A stretch of DNA of 53,653 bases from Phaeoceros laevis (Eukaryota > Anthocerotophyta > Anthocerotopsida > Notothyladales): contig JBNGIQ010009040.1 of NCBI GenBank assembly GCA_049999765.1, positions 125,073 through 178,725 on the forward strand, given 5' to 3'. This document shows positions 44,044-53,653 of the stretch, piece by piece. The notes beneath the pieces are model-generated. The model did not search any database, was not told the DNA's origin, and worked only from the letters and a program-made list of their open reading frames with translations. Positions within the stretch are counted from its first letter, which is position 1. The number at the start of each line of letters is the position of its first letter. Position numbers and translations under genes: made by a program.

Positions 44044-44689
44044 CTCTATCTAGTCACGACTTTTCTGAGTGGAAATCGATCCCGACTGGCCATCGTCAGT
44101 CACTCATGAATCCGAATAAAAAAGGTTGAACATTGTGCCCACACCACGAGAAGCTTGTGGCTCAAGATTACTCACGTTTCGGCGGCTTGGCTTCAGAAGG
44201 ACTGTCTGGGTACCTTTAGAACTGGACAATGTCCGGAATATCTATTGGTAATCTGTACTTCAAAACTGACACACTGTCACCATGTACATAACTGCTCCTT
44301 GAACCGTTCGAGGAGGACGTCAATTGGTCCTGTAAGCACGTAGTAAAGTTTCTTCTTCGTCTTCAACGTAGTCTTGAGTCAGAATCACTCTTGAAGGTTC
44401 GAACTTCGGTCAAGAAACTACATGATTCAACTCATTCGGAAAAGCTCACATTTGAAACTGCGGGAAACGTACACGCGATGAGGAGACAGCAGCCGACGCG
44501 TGACCTCAATAACTGGTGAACCATGAGTTCAACCCTGTCACGGTTGTCTAATCTTGGAAGCTTGCTGTCAAACAAATGCTGCTCGACCATTATGCGCAAG
44601 CAAGGATACCAACATTACAGCAATCCCATCCCATTTGCGCTCAGACATCGATCTGCGTGCAGAAAGGACTAATTTTGGCTTTTCGGGCC
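44044..44689. other. intergenic with rearranged duplicate fragments
   Basis: Two stretches recur in the spacer of the BTB-SPRY cluster: about 44309-44350 resembles 47550-47590, and about 44459-44540 resembles 47395-47480. Both are in the same orientation but in swapped order. Confidence 0.55.
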
Positions 44690-45054
44690 AAACAGGGTTA
44701 ATAGGTAAATTTCCAAGAAGATCACACGAATCACATCACCCACTAACCTAATGCAAAATTTGGCATGAGCCATTGAATTGAACAAGGTCCAGCTCCTTAG
44801 GCGCGTCACAAGTATAGAAGTGACATAATAGAGTACCACCTCACTAGTGATTGGGCTGATATTTGCTAACGACAATCTTGGTCTGGAGTAAAGTATTTAA
44901 ATGAGAACTAAAACTGCTACAATTAACTAAAAAAAGTTTGGTCAGGAGTATTTCTGTGAGGGCTTCGGAGGCTGCAGTGGACTCCATGTTGATATGAAGC
45001 TTGAAACTTGTCCATTTACCATTCACGGCAAAGAATAAGGAGTAGCCTGGAGCA
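44690..45054. pseudogene. broken, partly inverted relic of a BTB-SPRY gene
   Basis: On the reverse strand at about 44690-44815 the sequence matches the last exon end of the intact gene (AKFCIRLVGD here, CKLYIKLVSD there). On the forward strand at 44988-45050 it reads VDMKLETCPFTIHGKE-stop-GVAW, against VDMNLRTCAFTIDGKELGVAW-type sequence of the intact copy. The two halves of one SPRY domain therefore now lie on opposite strands, with a TAA at 45036-45038. The segment between them (about 44838-44900) is the reverse complement of 47618-47675. Confidence 0.75.
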
Positions 45055-45272
45055 TTGGTGGTTACAATGGACTCCTCTAGCTGCCTAAGCAACTATAGGC
45101 TGTCATCGCACTGTCAAGCACCAAACTAGTTCAGGTACTTTCTGAGGGCTTACGACAATGCCGAGTCGGCAAAGAGTGGAGTTTGAAAGAGGAGGCGACC
45201 CAAGGGGCAAGGCAAAAAAGGTCCTCACAACCAATAACCTCCACTGGAGGGAACTATATCTTAACAAGAAAA

Positions 45273-46790
45273 TCACACAAAATCGGAGTCACTCACTAGT
45301 TTAATGTAAAGTTTGCATCGGCCAGTGCATAGAACAGCAGGATACACCTCCTTAGGCAAGTCGGACCATGCTACTCCTAATTCTTTCCCATCAATGGTAA
45401 ATGCACAAGTTCGAAGATTCATATCAACCTGGACTCTTACGATACAGTCCTTGACATGGCCGAAGCCTTTCGAGTAAATCTTTCCAGGAGTGTTATTACT
45501 AGACAGTCGCCCCTGATTGTTGTTGAGAAACCGATTGAACTGACTTCTGGGGTCACAAATGCCAATGCTGATCCCTTTGCCTGGAGCCGTCACCAGTATC
45601 TCCCACTCGCAAAGACCATAATTTATAGGAATAGAACCGAACACCAGTTCTCCAGCCGAAAGCTTTTGAGCAACATGGAGCAGCGACCCGTTTTCCTTAA
45701 TTTCAACACCAGTGTCCTCGCCAGCAGCTGGATACCACTTCATCACTTTGCGATTTCCTGGCACCAGGGCTTGATATTGCAGAGCTGAAACACAAACGTG
45801 AAGAGGAATAATTCCCAGAGGCTCAAGGACCTTCAACAAAAACTGCGGATGAACGTGTCGGAAGCAAACAGTTGCCCAGCCCGAATCCAAGTTCTCGATG
45901 GATGCTGCCAGTTCTTTGCTCCAATCAGATCCAAGGAGAGAGATATCAACCCTTGTAGCAAGAGGTTGGGTAGTTCTCTCAAAAGCCTCAAAGCCCCCTT
46001 CTCTCAGATGCTTCTCATCAGGTAAACATTCCCTCAGTACAGCCTCGGCATCTGGAGAAATCCTGAAGCATGCCCAAAGTAAGATGGTACGAAGCCTCAT
46101 GTACTCCCTGAAAGAAATTCCTGTGTCGTGTACGTGCTGCATTTTTGTTGCATCCAGGTACAGATTAAAAGCTCTAATTGGAAGAGTGTTCAAGATAGAG
46201 GAGCCCGAACCCTGCAGCTTGCTTGCCATATTCTCAACCAAAGATGCACTGTCCATACCGCCCGATTCTGTAGGCTTGCCCCTTGCACCAAGTTCCGCAT
46301 ACTGACTGAAACACCAAGCCAGTAGCTTAAAGTCCGTGACTTCCATCAAAGCAGGCGCCAAGAGGAGCATGACATATTCTTCCAGTTTGTCCAGCAAAAG
46401 GAACCGAGAAGCATGGAGAGTTTCGAATGAAGAAAGCATTGTCAGCTCGTGTTCCACAATTGACCCCGTATACAGAAACTCCACGACTCTAAGCATAGCC
46501 GCGGAGGTGATGTCGAGAAGACGGATCTCTGACACCTTGGTTTCTGCCATCCCGTTTGTAAGCAGGGTCCTGAGCACCGTGGACCTTGCCACGAGTAGCA
46601 GGCGGGAAGCATGGACCTTGACACCATCCTTGCACACAAATCGGACGTCACTATAAGCAGGGTTATTAACCGTTGTGCGCAAAGTCGTTGTCAACACTCC
46701 CACCTCTTCATGCTTGGCACGTTTGGCAGGCTCTGCTTTTTCAGCTGGGAGCTGTAGCACCACAGATGCAGCTGGAAAGTGATCGGCCAT
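45273..46790 (-). CDS. BTB/POZ protein with C-terminal SPRY domain
   Basis: An intronless gene of 505 residues starting at ATG 46790. Residues ~36-130 are a BTB/POZ domain (YSDVRFVCKDGVKVHASRLL, RVVEFLYTGSIVEHE). Residues ~135-260 are helical and BACK-like (LLLDKLEEYVMLLLAPALME, LLAWCFSQYAEL). Residues ~385-502 resemble SPRY/B30.2 (YGLCEWEILVTAP, ISIGICDPRSQFNRF, IVRVQVDMNLRTCAFTIDGK, LPKEVYPAVL). BTB-BACK proteins commonly act as Cullin-3 substrate adaptors, and SPRY is a protein-binding module. A substrate-receptor role is inference. The frame is fully open, in contrast to its tandem copy. An A-rich run (CTGAAAAAGC, codon ~18) is the site of the frameshift in that copy. Confidence 0.85.
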   Translation of the reverse strand: MADHFPAASVVLQLPAEKAEPAKRAKHEEVGVLTTTLRTTVNNPAYSDVRFVCKDGVKVHASRLLLVARSTVLRTLLTNGMAETKVSEIRLLDITSAAMLRVVEFLYTGSIVEHELTMLSSFETLHASRFLLLDKLEEYVMLLLAPALMEVTDFKLLAWCFSQYAELGARGKPTESGGMDSASLVENMASKLQGSGSSILNTLPIRAFNLYLDATKMQHVHDTGISFREYMRLRTILLWACFRISPDAEAVLRECLPDEKHLREGGFEAFERTTQPLATRVDISLLGSDWSKELAASIENLDSGWATVCFRHVHPQFLLKVLEPLGIIPLHVCVSALQYQALVPGNRKVMKWYPAAGEDTGVEIKENGSLLHVAQKLSAGELVFGSIPINYGLCEWEILVTAPGKGISIGICDPRSQFNRFLNNNQGRLSSNNTPGKIYSKGFGHVKDCIVRVQVDMNLRTCAFTIDGKELGVAWSDLPKEVYPAVLCTGRCKLYIKLVSDSDFV

Positions 46791-48049
46791 CCCCGACAGT
46801 AACGGACAAAAAAGACAAGATCACCAACAAGACTTAACTAAAGGGCAACGGAAGCAACCCTGCAAAACAGATGGACAAACTTCAGCCTCTTAGAATTTTG
46901 TCCATGAATGCAGTCTGGAGCACACTTGTTGAGGGTTGGCTACCAGTCTTGCTTTAATCCATGAATGACAACAGGGGTCGCATGAATGGATGCTACCTTT
47001 TTCTTCATCAGAGTCCAGCCTGAGAAACTAGTACATCATCGAGCTTGCAAGCTGGATTTTGTTGGTGAGTGCTGCATGCCCAGTATCGCCAGCTGGAAGT
47101 ATTTGTCAAAGGACCGCATGTTCAGGAGAGTCTGCTGTTGAGGAGCTGGAAGATTGAACAGCAGCAAGTGAAGATTCAGTCTAGGCCTGCCCGAGGGCCA
47201 TGTTTAGGGCTTTCCTCCAAAGTATCTCGTGCTTGCCGTAACAAGTTATAGCTGCCGTTTTCAGGTGAGTAAGACGGCCCTGAACAATATGAAAGTGACT
47301 GTCGAGTCACTTTTCAATGGTAAGGATAGAGAACGGTGTGACAAAGGTCAGATAAATGCAAAAATAGAAATTGCCGTCACTCTGCGGTGGGCAGCTGGTG
47401 CTGGAAACGTACACGTGATGCAGGACACAGCCCTCGCGGCGGTGAATTGACTGGTGAACCATGAGTTAACCTGGTCACGAGCGATTTTTCTATGCAAGTG
47501 GAAATCTTTTCGCATTGTACAAGTAATCACTCTATCACAAGATTCACAACGGGTGGCCCAATTGGACCCACAAGCACGTTGTAAAGCTTGTTCTTTTTCT
47601 TCTTCACTTTTAAATACTTTACTCCGAACCAAGCTTATCGTTAGCAGATATCAGCCCGTCACTGGTGAGATATCCGTGCTACTCTAAGTCACTTTATTGG
47701 TAACCGGTTACATTAGACTCCTCAAGCTGCCTAGCAACTGTAGCATGGTACTCTCCCCTTTTTTGGCCGAACTAACCATTGTACCTTGCTCCTTGATGTT
47801 ATCGTACAGCTGAAGTGAAATGTGACCTTTGCTACGAAAGAACATGTAAGAAGGGAGTCAAGGGACATCTGCTTTCTGTAGGCTGTCATCCCACTGTGAA
47901 CTTTGTCACGCACCACACTGCTTCAGGTACTTTCTGAGGGCTTTCGACAGTGCGAAGTCGCCAAAGAGAGAGTTTGAAAGAGGGAGGCAAGGCAGGAAAG
48001 GTGCTCACAACCGAAAACCTCCCTCAGAGGGAACTATATATTAACAAAA
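46791..48049. other. spacer between intact BTB-SPRY gene and its pseudogene
   Basis: The first ~580 bp are the duplicated 5' flank of the intact gene, and the last ~350 bp are the duplicated 3' flank of the pseudogene. About 47376-47700 holds fragments also seen at 44.3-44.9 kb. No separate gene recognised. Confidence 0.55.
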
Positions 48050-49546
48050 TCACACAAAATCGGAGTCACTCACCAATTTAATGTAAAGTTTGCATGGGCC
48101 AGTGCATCGAACAACCGGATCGTTAGGCAAGTTGGACCATGCTACTCCCAATTCTTTCCCATCAATGGTAAATGCACAAGTTCGAAGATTCATATCAACC
48201 TGGACTCTTACGATACATGGCCGAAGACTGTCGTGTAAACCTCTCCACCAGTGTTATTATTATACAGCCGCCCCTGATTGCTGAGAAACCGATTGAACAT
48301 TGGCAGAATTCTGGGCTCATAAAGGCCAATGCAGATCCCGCGGCATGGAGCTGTCACTAGTATCTCCCACTCGGAAAGACCATAGTTTATAGGCATAGAA
48401 GCTACCACCGGTTTTCCAGCCGAAATTTTTTGAACAACATGGAGCAGCGACCCGTTTTCCTTAATTTCAACACCAGTGTCCTTGCCAGGAGGTAGATACC
48501 ACTTCATCACACTGCTATTTCCTGCCACCAGGGCTTGATGTTTCAGAGCTGAAAGAAAAACGGGAGGAGGAATAATTCCCAGAGGTTCAAGGACCTTCAA
48601 CAAAATCTGCGGATGACTGTATTCGAGGCCAACTGTTGACCAGCCCGAATCCAAGTTCTCGATGGATGTTACCAGTTCCTTGCTCCAATCAGATCCAACT
48701 TTCAAGGAGGGAGATATCAACCCCTGTAGTAAGAGGTTGGGTGGTTTTCCTCAAAGCCTCAAAGCCCCCTTCTCTCAGATGCTTTTCCTCAGGTAAACAT
48801 TCCTTCCGTACAACCTCGGCATCCGGAGAAATCTTGAAGCATGCCCAAAGTAAGATGGTACGAAACCTCATGTACTCCTTGAAAGAAATTCGTGTGGCGT
48901 ACTGCATTTTTGTTGCATCCAGGTACGGATTAAAAGCTCTACTAGGAAGAGTGTTCAAGATAGAGGAGCCCGAACCCTGCAGCTTGCTTGCCCTATTCTC
49001 AACCAAACATGCACTGTCCATACAGCCCGATTCTGTAGGCTTGCCCCTTGCACCAAATTCCGCATACTGACTGAAACACCAAGCCAGTAGCTTAAAGTCC
49101 GTGACTTCCATCAAAGCAGGCGCCAAGAGGAGTATCTTCCAGTTTGTCCAGCAGAAGGAACCGAGAAGCATGGAGAGTTTCGAATGAAGAAAGCATAGTC
49201 AGCTCGTGTTCCACAATGGACCCCGTATACAGAAACTCCACGACTCTAAGCATAGCCGCGGAGGTGATGTCGAGAAGAGGGATCTCTGACACCTTGGTTT
49301 CTGCCATCCCGTTTGTAAGCAGGGTCCTGAGCACCGTGGACCTTGCCACGAGTGGCAGGCGGGAAGCTTGGACCTTGACACCATCCTTGCACACAAATCG
49401 GACGTCACTGTAGGCAAGGTTAGTAACCGTTGTGCGCAAAGTCGTTGTCAACACTCCCACCTCTTCAAGCTTGGCACGTTTGGTACGCTCTGCTTTTCAG
49501 CTGGGAGCTGTAGCACCACAGATGCAGCTGGCACGTGATCGGCCAT
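48050..49546 (-). pseudogene. BTB-SPRY pseudogene, tandem copy
   Basis: Aligns along its whole length with the intact BTB-SPRY gene, from ATG 49546 to the stop equivalent at 48050-48052. Disabling changes visible against the intact copy: one A lost from the five-A run at about 49495 (frameshift at codon ~18); a 10-bp deletion near 49137 in the BACK-like region; a few bases lost near 48897; a 7-bp insertion near 48700; and a 10-bp deletion near 48218 in SPRY. Open stretches between breaks still read VLTTTLRTTVTNLAYSDVRF and WEILVTAPCRGICIGLYEPR. The high residual similarity indicates loss after the tandem duplication. Confidence 0.9.
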
Positions 49547-51028
49547 CCCCAACAACAACGTACAAAAAAGACAAGATTACCAACAAGACTTCACTAAAGG
49601 GCAACCGGAAGCAACCCTGCAAAGCAGATGGACAAAGGTCAGCCCTCTAAGAATTTTGTCCATGAGTGAGTCTGGAGCACCCTTATTAAGGGTTGGTGAC
49701 CAGTCTTGCTTGATTCCATGAATCACAGCAGGGTCGCATGAATGGATGCTACCTCTTTCTGCATCAGAGTCCAACCTGAGAAACTACTGCACCATCGAGT
49801 TTGCAAACCGAATTTTGTTGGTGGGTGCTGCACCAAGTATCGCCAGCTGGAAGTATTTTGTCAAAGCGACGCATGGAAGTCTGCTGTTGGGGAGACCCAA
49901 GAAGCAAAGCGATGTCGCGCATTGAAAAAGACTGCGGGATCACTGGAGCTGAAAGGTCAATAGCAGTAAGGTTCAAGAGGACGACTGCACTTGAGAATCC
50001 TGGATTCCTAGGAAACGAAGCAGGCTAGGGCCATGTTTGAGGCTAAGTATATCTCGTGCTTGCCGGTTGGATGTCATAGCTGACGTTTCCTGGTGAGTAA
50101 GACAGCTTTGGACAGAGCTGAAAATGGGTTGGGCGCGAACGATAGAACGATATGATGACGTCGAAGCTTTCTGCCATTCGCAACTGTCTATCGAATGATA
50201 AGTGATAGAGAATGCTGTGGCATAGTTCAGATCAATGCAAAAAAAACAAATTGCAGAATCCAAAAGCAGGTGGAGATAGATGGGTCTGCTGGCCTCCACT
50301 GCACTACTAGCCTGGGAACTTCACAGCCGAGGCAGTTCAGGTCCGGAAAATCTGAGACAGGACCGGAGCCATCTGACATAGCTCTGAGAGGTTAGTCCAG
50401 TGCTCACATCATAGATTCTCGTTTCCTACAAGTTCATCTTTCCTAGGTACACATGCAAGCTCGGCAGGAGCACTTCGGAAACTAGTGTTCAAAGAAGGCG
50501 GATACCAGACTCCTGATGAGCAAAGCCAGTATCCTGGCATTAGCTTAGTGGCTGGTTCAAAACACAAAGAGCCTGCGGAAGGTGTGCTGCTGAGTGGTGC
50601 TTCAAAAGTTACAGCTTATGCATTGCATGCAACGCAGGCTCTGGCCCAGCCGAGTTGCAGATGCCCACCTTTGCAGTGATTTTAATCTGCTCGGTGTGAA
50701 GAAGCAACAAGCCAACAAGTGGCTTAACCCGGGGTGGCACACCTCAGAGATGCCGATATCAACGAAACCACACAAAGGATGGTTTTCAACAGCAACAGCT
50801 TGGCGGTGTTGCTGTCCTCCATCAAACCCAGCCTCATCACCTTCAGGTTGTCTGTAAGCTCTCAACCGACAGTTAGCTACAATACAATCAAATGACCAGC
50901 TAATCATCCATGCTGTGCTGGAACTATCCACGAGTAGGAGAACAAACATCCTTGGGAGATTTGCTCGTCCCAGCTTCAAGTGACAGTAAAGCAAACCCAA
51001 TGCTGCTCTAACTTAGGAGCCAAATAAA
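49547..51028. other. intergenic region
   Basis: 1.5 kb. The left half (to about 50256) is the duplicated 5' flank of the pseudogene. The right half, 50257-51028, has no recognised gene. Its open frames are short and match nothing known to me. Confidence 0.5.
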
Positions 51029-53213
51029 TCACAAGTCAGCCTGGAGGGCACTCTCTTCCTCCACATAAGGTCTCACAAACGTCCTTCTCCACCAAACTTC
51101 GAATGCCTTCTGCAGGTTGGGGCAGTCATCCCCGTTGCTGGAGAAACGATCAAACCAAGCCATCAAGATGTTTTGCTGCTGCTTCAGCGGCAGTGTCAGA
51201 ATTGTCTGACTGATGCCTTCCTCCACCACTTTCTTGTCCAGACCCTTACAACACCGTTGCATCCAGCCGAAGTCGTCCACCAGTGGCTGCAACCACGTCT
51301 GCAAGAGCGAGGACCTCACCTCCTTGGGGCACAGCACTTGCCCTTTACCGATGGCTATGCACAGGCGAGCAGTGAGGCGACTGACTTCGTACCTAAACAT
51401 TGTAGGAATCTGGGTATGGAGAGTGGCCAGCTCGGACTGGTGAGCCCACATCCTGATGAAATCATCTGCTATGCGCCTGTCGATCAGGATCTCCACCAGC
51501 CAGTGCAGGTTGTCCGCCTGCCGACTGATGTGTGATACCAGGGTGCCCCTGTCTCCTCCGTTTTTACTGATGAAGTCGGGGCTGGTTGCTTGCATGAACA
51601 AGTGAAGCAACGAGTCCAGGCAACTGTGACAGGCTCGGTACAGGCTCTCCTTGCTGACGTCTGCAGGATCCTTGTGCACATTGGAGTTCTCCCGCAGCAT
51701 CCTGGACACTAGGGCTTTCATCTCCCTTCTCGCCTTCTCATCTGTGCTATTGGTCACAGACTGCAGCAGCTTGAGGAGCACATCCTCGTTGTCGGCCACA
51801 GCATCAGTGGAGAAACACCTCTTGAGAACCTCAGAGGCACCCACTCTGTCCAACTGCAGCTGAGTGAGCAGAGAGGTCACCTTCTCCTCTTCGTCCTCTT
51901 GCCAAGGCACAGCTTCCAAATACTCCAGGCATGAGATGACGCCAGCCTCGAACACTATAGCAGCTGACACCTGAAACAGACATCCTCGGAGGTGAGAAAG
52001 GAACATGCAAGAGCACTAAGAAGCAATGCAAACAGCACAGTTTTTGTGGAACAGCATTAACTGTGCTTGTGCGCACCTTAAGAATGCCGAGCACTCTGGA
52101 AACCGTCTCCTTCATCAGCTTGCGCTTCACGTCCCGGCAGTACATGAGGCGGAGGGTCTCCAAGTAGAGCTCCACATCCTCGCAGTCAGAGATTTCCACC
52201 AAATGTGGGAGAGTGCGCTGCTGCTTTGACCAGCGGTCGGAGAGCTTGGCAGCGAAAAACCTGCTGTGGGTCACCAGGATGTGGCGATGCACGTTGACGG
52301 CGACGCTGTACCCCTCCTTGTTGCTCAGCGTCAGCTTCACGTCGCTGGACTCGGCGTCATTGAACTGGTTACCAGGGCTGGTACTTCCCAGAACAGATGC
52401 CATCTTGTCCAGGAAGGAAGTGTGCCGGTTGTGCGGCACAGACACCACCTGCATTGCGGGCGGCAGCACAGGCAGCTGCGGGGCCGGAGCAGGCATAATG
52501 GGAGGAGGAGGCTGAGCCGGCTGCACCGCCTTGGGCTGCAGCTCGTGCTCGTGGGTCATCATCTCGAAGAGAGTGGGAGAGGACTTGATCTTCTCAACAG
52601 GCGGGGACGAGCTGACACTCACGCCAACGCCCCGGGCGGTGTAGCCCGGCGGCATGGCCTGCTCCACCAGCGGCGACACCTTGCCAGGGGAGAGTGACAG
52701 CCGGCGGAAGGGCGAGGAGGAGAGCGGAAGGGATGAGGAGAGCTCCCCGGATTTGCTCCGGCCCTCCCCGGACCTCCTCAGCGGCAGCGGCAAAATTGCG
52801 AGCTCCCCGGACTTCTTGTTGTATGTCACCAGCTCGCCGGACTTCTTGCTGTACACAAGCTCCCCGGACTTCTTGCTGTAGGTGGCCACCACGAGCTCCC
52901 CGGAGTAGGATCGGGAGCGCAGGCGGCGATGCCCGGTCGTTGCCGTCGTCGACGTCCCACCGCTGTGCTGCCCCGCCGGAGGAGACGCTGAGAGCGGCCG
53001 GGAAATGCAGCACCACGACGGCTCCGCGTCCACAGCCTCCCTCCGCAGCCGAAGGCGCCCGCTGCTGCTGGGCCCCTTCTGCAACAACGAGCTGGTATCC
53101 TTGCGGGAGGAAGATGATCGGGACTGGGGCTGCTCCTCCTTGGCTTGCTGGTTCTGCTGGCTCCGCTTAGGGGATGGCTCTGCTTGTGCAGGCCCGGGAG
53201 GCTCCACTGCCAT
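51029..53213 (-). CDS. plant BTB/POZ domain protein (At3g50780/At1g63850 type)
   Basis: Two exons, 53213-52077 and 51970-51029, join in frame to 692 residues. ATG 53213 (MAVEPPGPAQAEP) is the first ATG of the open frame. Residues ~1-270 are low-complexity (Ser, Pro, Arg) with repeated (S)KKSGEL motifs at ~105-165 and a proline-rich stretch near 235-255. The BTB domain begins about residue 285: GNQFNDAESSDVKLTLSNKE, VNVHRHILVTHSRFFAAKLS, YLETLRLMYCRD. Exon 2 is the conserved helical C-terminal half (FEAGVISCLEYLEAVPWQED, TDEKARREMKALVSRMLREN, WLVEILIDRRIADDFIRMWA, FEVWWRRTFVRPY). The Arabidopsis family is poorly characterised. A CUL3-adaptor role is only inference from the BTB domain. Confidence 0.92.
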
Positions 53214-53653
53214 GAGCAAAAGCGATAGCAGCGTTGGCTTCCTAATCAGCTAAGCCGAGGGTGGTTGGAGATGGAGGCACGGCCGGCTACTCTCTCTAGC
53301 CTCCTCGCCGTCTCCTCCCTCCTGCGCCATAGCCAATGCTGGTTCCCACCAGCCTCAGCTTGCATTCAAGAAGGGGGCGGGCCTCGTGCTCCGTTGCCTC
53401 CGCACCGGCAGCGCTATCCCTCGGACAGGACGAGGACGGGAGGGGCGCGCCAGAGGGGCACACACTCCTCTCTCCCGACCTCAGTCCCTCTTGTCTCCTT
53501 GCGCCGGCTCCCTTTCAACTTCCGCCCCCACCACCCCTCGAGAACCGCTTTCCTGCCCCACCACCTTCATCCCCACCCCGCGGTTTAAGTAGGCCAGCCA
53601 CAGGCGTCGCCCTGACTGCCCTCCTCCTCCCCCTCTGCCGCCATAGCCAGGCA
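53214..53653. other. promoter/leader of the terminal BTB gene
   Basis: 440 bp, GC-rich and C/CT-rich on the given strand. No gene recognised. It probably contains the 5' leader and promoter of the reverse-strand BTB gene. Confidence 0.45.

Larger units (their letters stand above)
45054..50256. repeat. tandem segmental duplication carrying the BTB-SPRY gene
   Basis: Copy 1 is about 45054-47375 and copy 2 about 47702-50256, in the same orientation. Similarity covers the 3' flank (GGTACTTTCTGAGGGCTT), the whole coding region, and about 500 bp of 5' flank (CGTGCTTGCCG, GGTGAGTAAGAC). Both the gene and its promoter region were duplicated. The copies differ by many substitutions and small indels, so the event is not recent. 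Confidence 0.85.

Noticed and set aside
1-53653. tRNA, rRNA, CRISPR array, prophage or transposase genes
   Set aside because: Looked for tRNA TpsiC-like GGTTCGA contexts, rRNA cores, regularly spaced repeats and transposase or RT motifs. None convincing. The repeats present are tandem or flanking types without spacers.

Overview
This is nuclear DNA of a land plant. The genes are split by short GT-AG introns and are plant-specific or plant-typical: a group IVa CNGC channel, a class III peroxidase, an LWD/TTG1-type WD40 protein, a purple acid phosphatase with a C-terminal membrane helix, and a plastid-type histidine-pathway enzyme. A 919-codon intronless DYW-type PPR gene and two decayed PPR loci, together with compact spacing (about 14 genes in 53.6 kb) and introns mostly of 60-150 nt, point to a seed-free lineage with an expanded PPR family, such as a lycophyte. 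That placement is inference from style, not from a search. No prokaryotic, organellar or viral segment is recognised.

Layout. 0-3.2 kb is a graveyard: an RRM-like fragment, a frameshifted lipoate-ligase 5' fragment that ends where a reverse-strand PPR pseudogene begins, a second PPR relic with an in-frame stop, and a 51-bp repeat. 3.7-15.8 kb is gene-dense: RPL18a (+), LWD/TTG1-like WD40 (+), imidazoleglycerol-phosphate dehydratase (-), an unrecognised small gene (+), a spermidine-synthase-fold protein (+) and an intronless VPS16 (+). 15.8-19.9 kb is AT-rich, gene-free and packed with direct, tandem and inverted repeats. 20-31 kb holds a 12-exon CNGC19/20-type channel (-) divergent from a methylenetetrahydrofolate reductase gene (+). 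The reductase loses its whole C-terminal regulatory half at an 18-bp minisatellite. It is tail-to-tail with the DYW PPR gene (-), which is divergent from NOP14 (+). NOP14 is tail-to-tail with a MED15 C-terminal-type gene (-). 38.7-44 kb holds a purple acid phosphatase (+) and a class III peroxidase (+). 44.7-50.3 kb is a BTB-SPRY cluster: one intact gene, one tandem duplicate killed by several indels, and one broken and partly inverted SPRY relic. The right end has a plant BTB/POZ gene (-) whose N-terminus carries repeated SGEL motifs.

The genes do not form one pathway. They are unrelated housekeeping and accessory genes (ribosome biogenesis: RPL18a, NOP14; vacuolar trafficking: VPS16; His and one-carbon metabolism: IGPD, MTHFR; Mediator: MED15-like; cell surface: CNGC, peroxidase, phosphatase) in several head-to-head and tail-to-tail pairs. 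The strongest leads are the truncated MTHFR with its VDQANH repeat tail, the PPR protein whose last residues are DVQY in place of the canonical DYW end, and the birth-and-death series of BTB-SPRY copies. Exon models were built by eye from splice signals, reading frame and remembered family similarity. Every internal junction listed keeps the frame.
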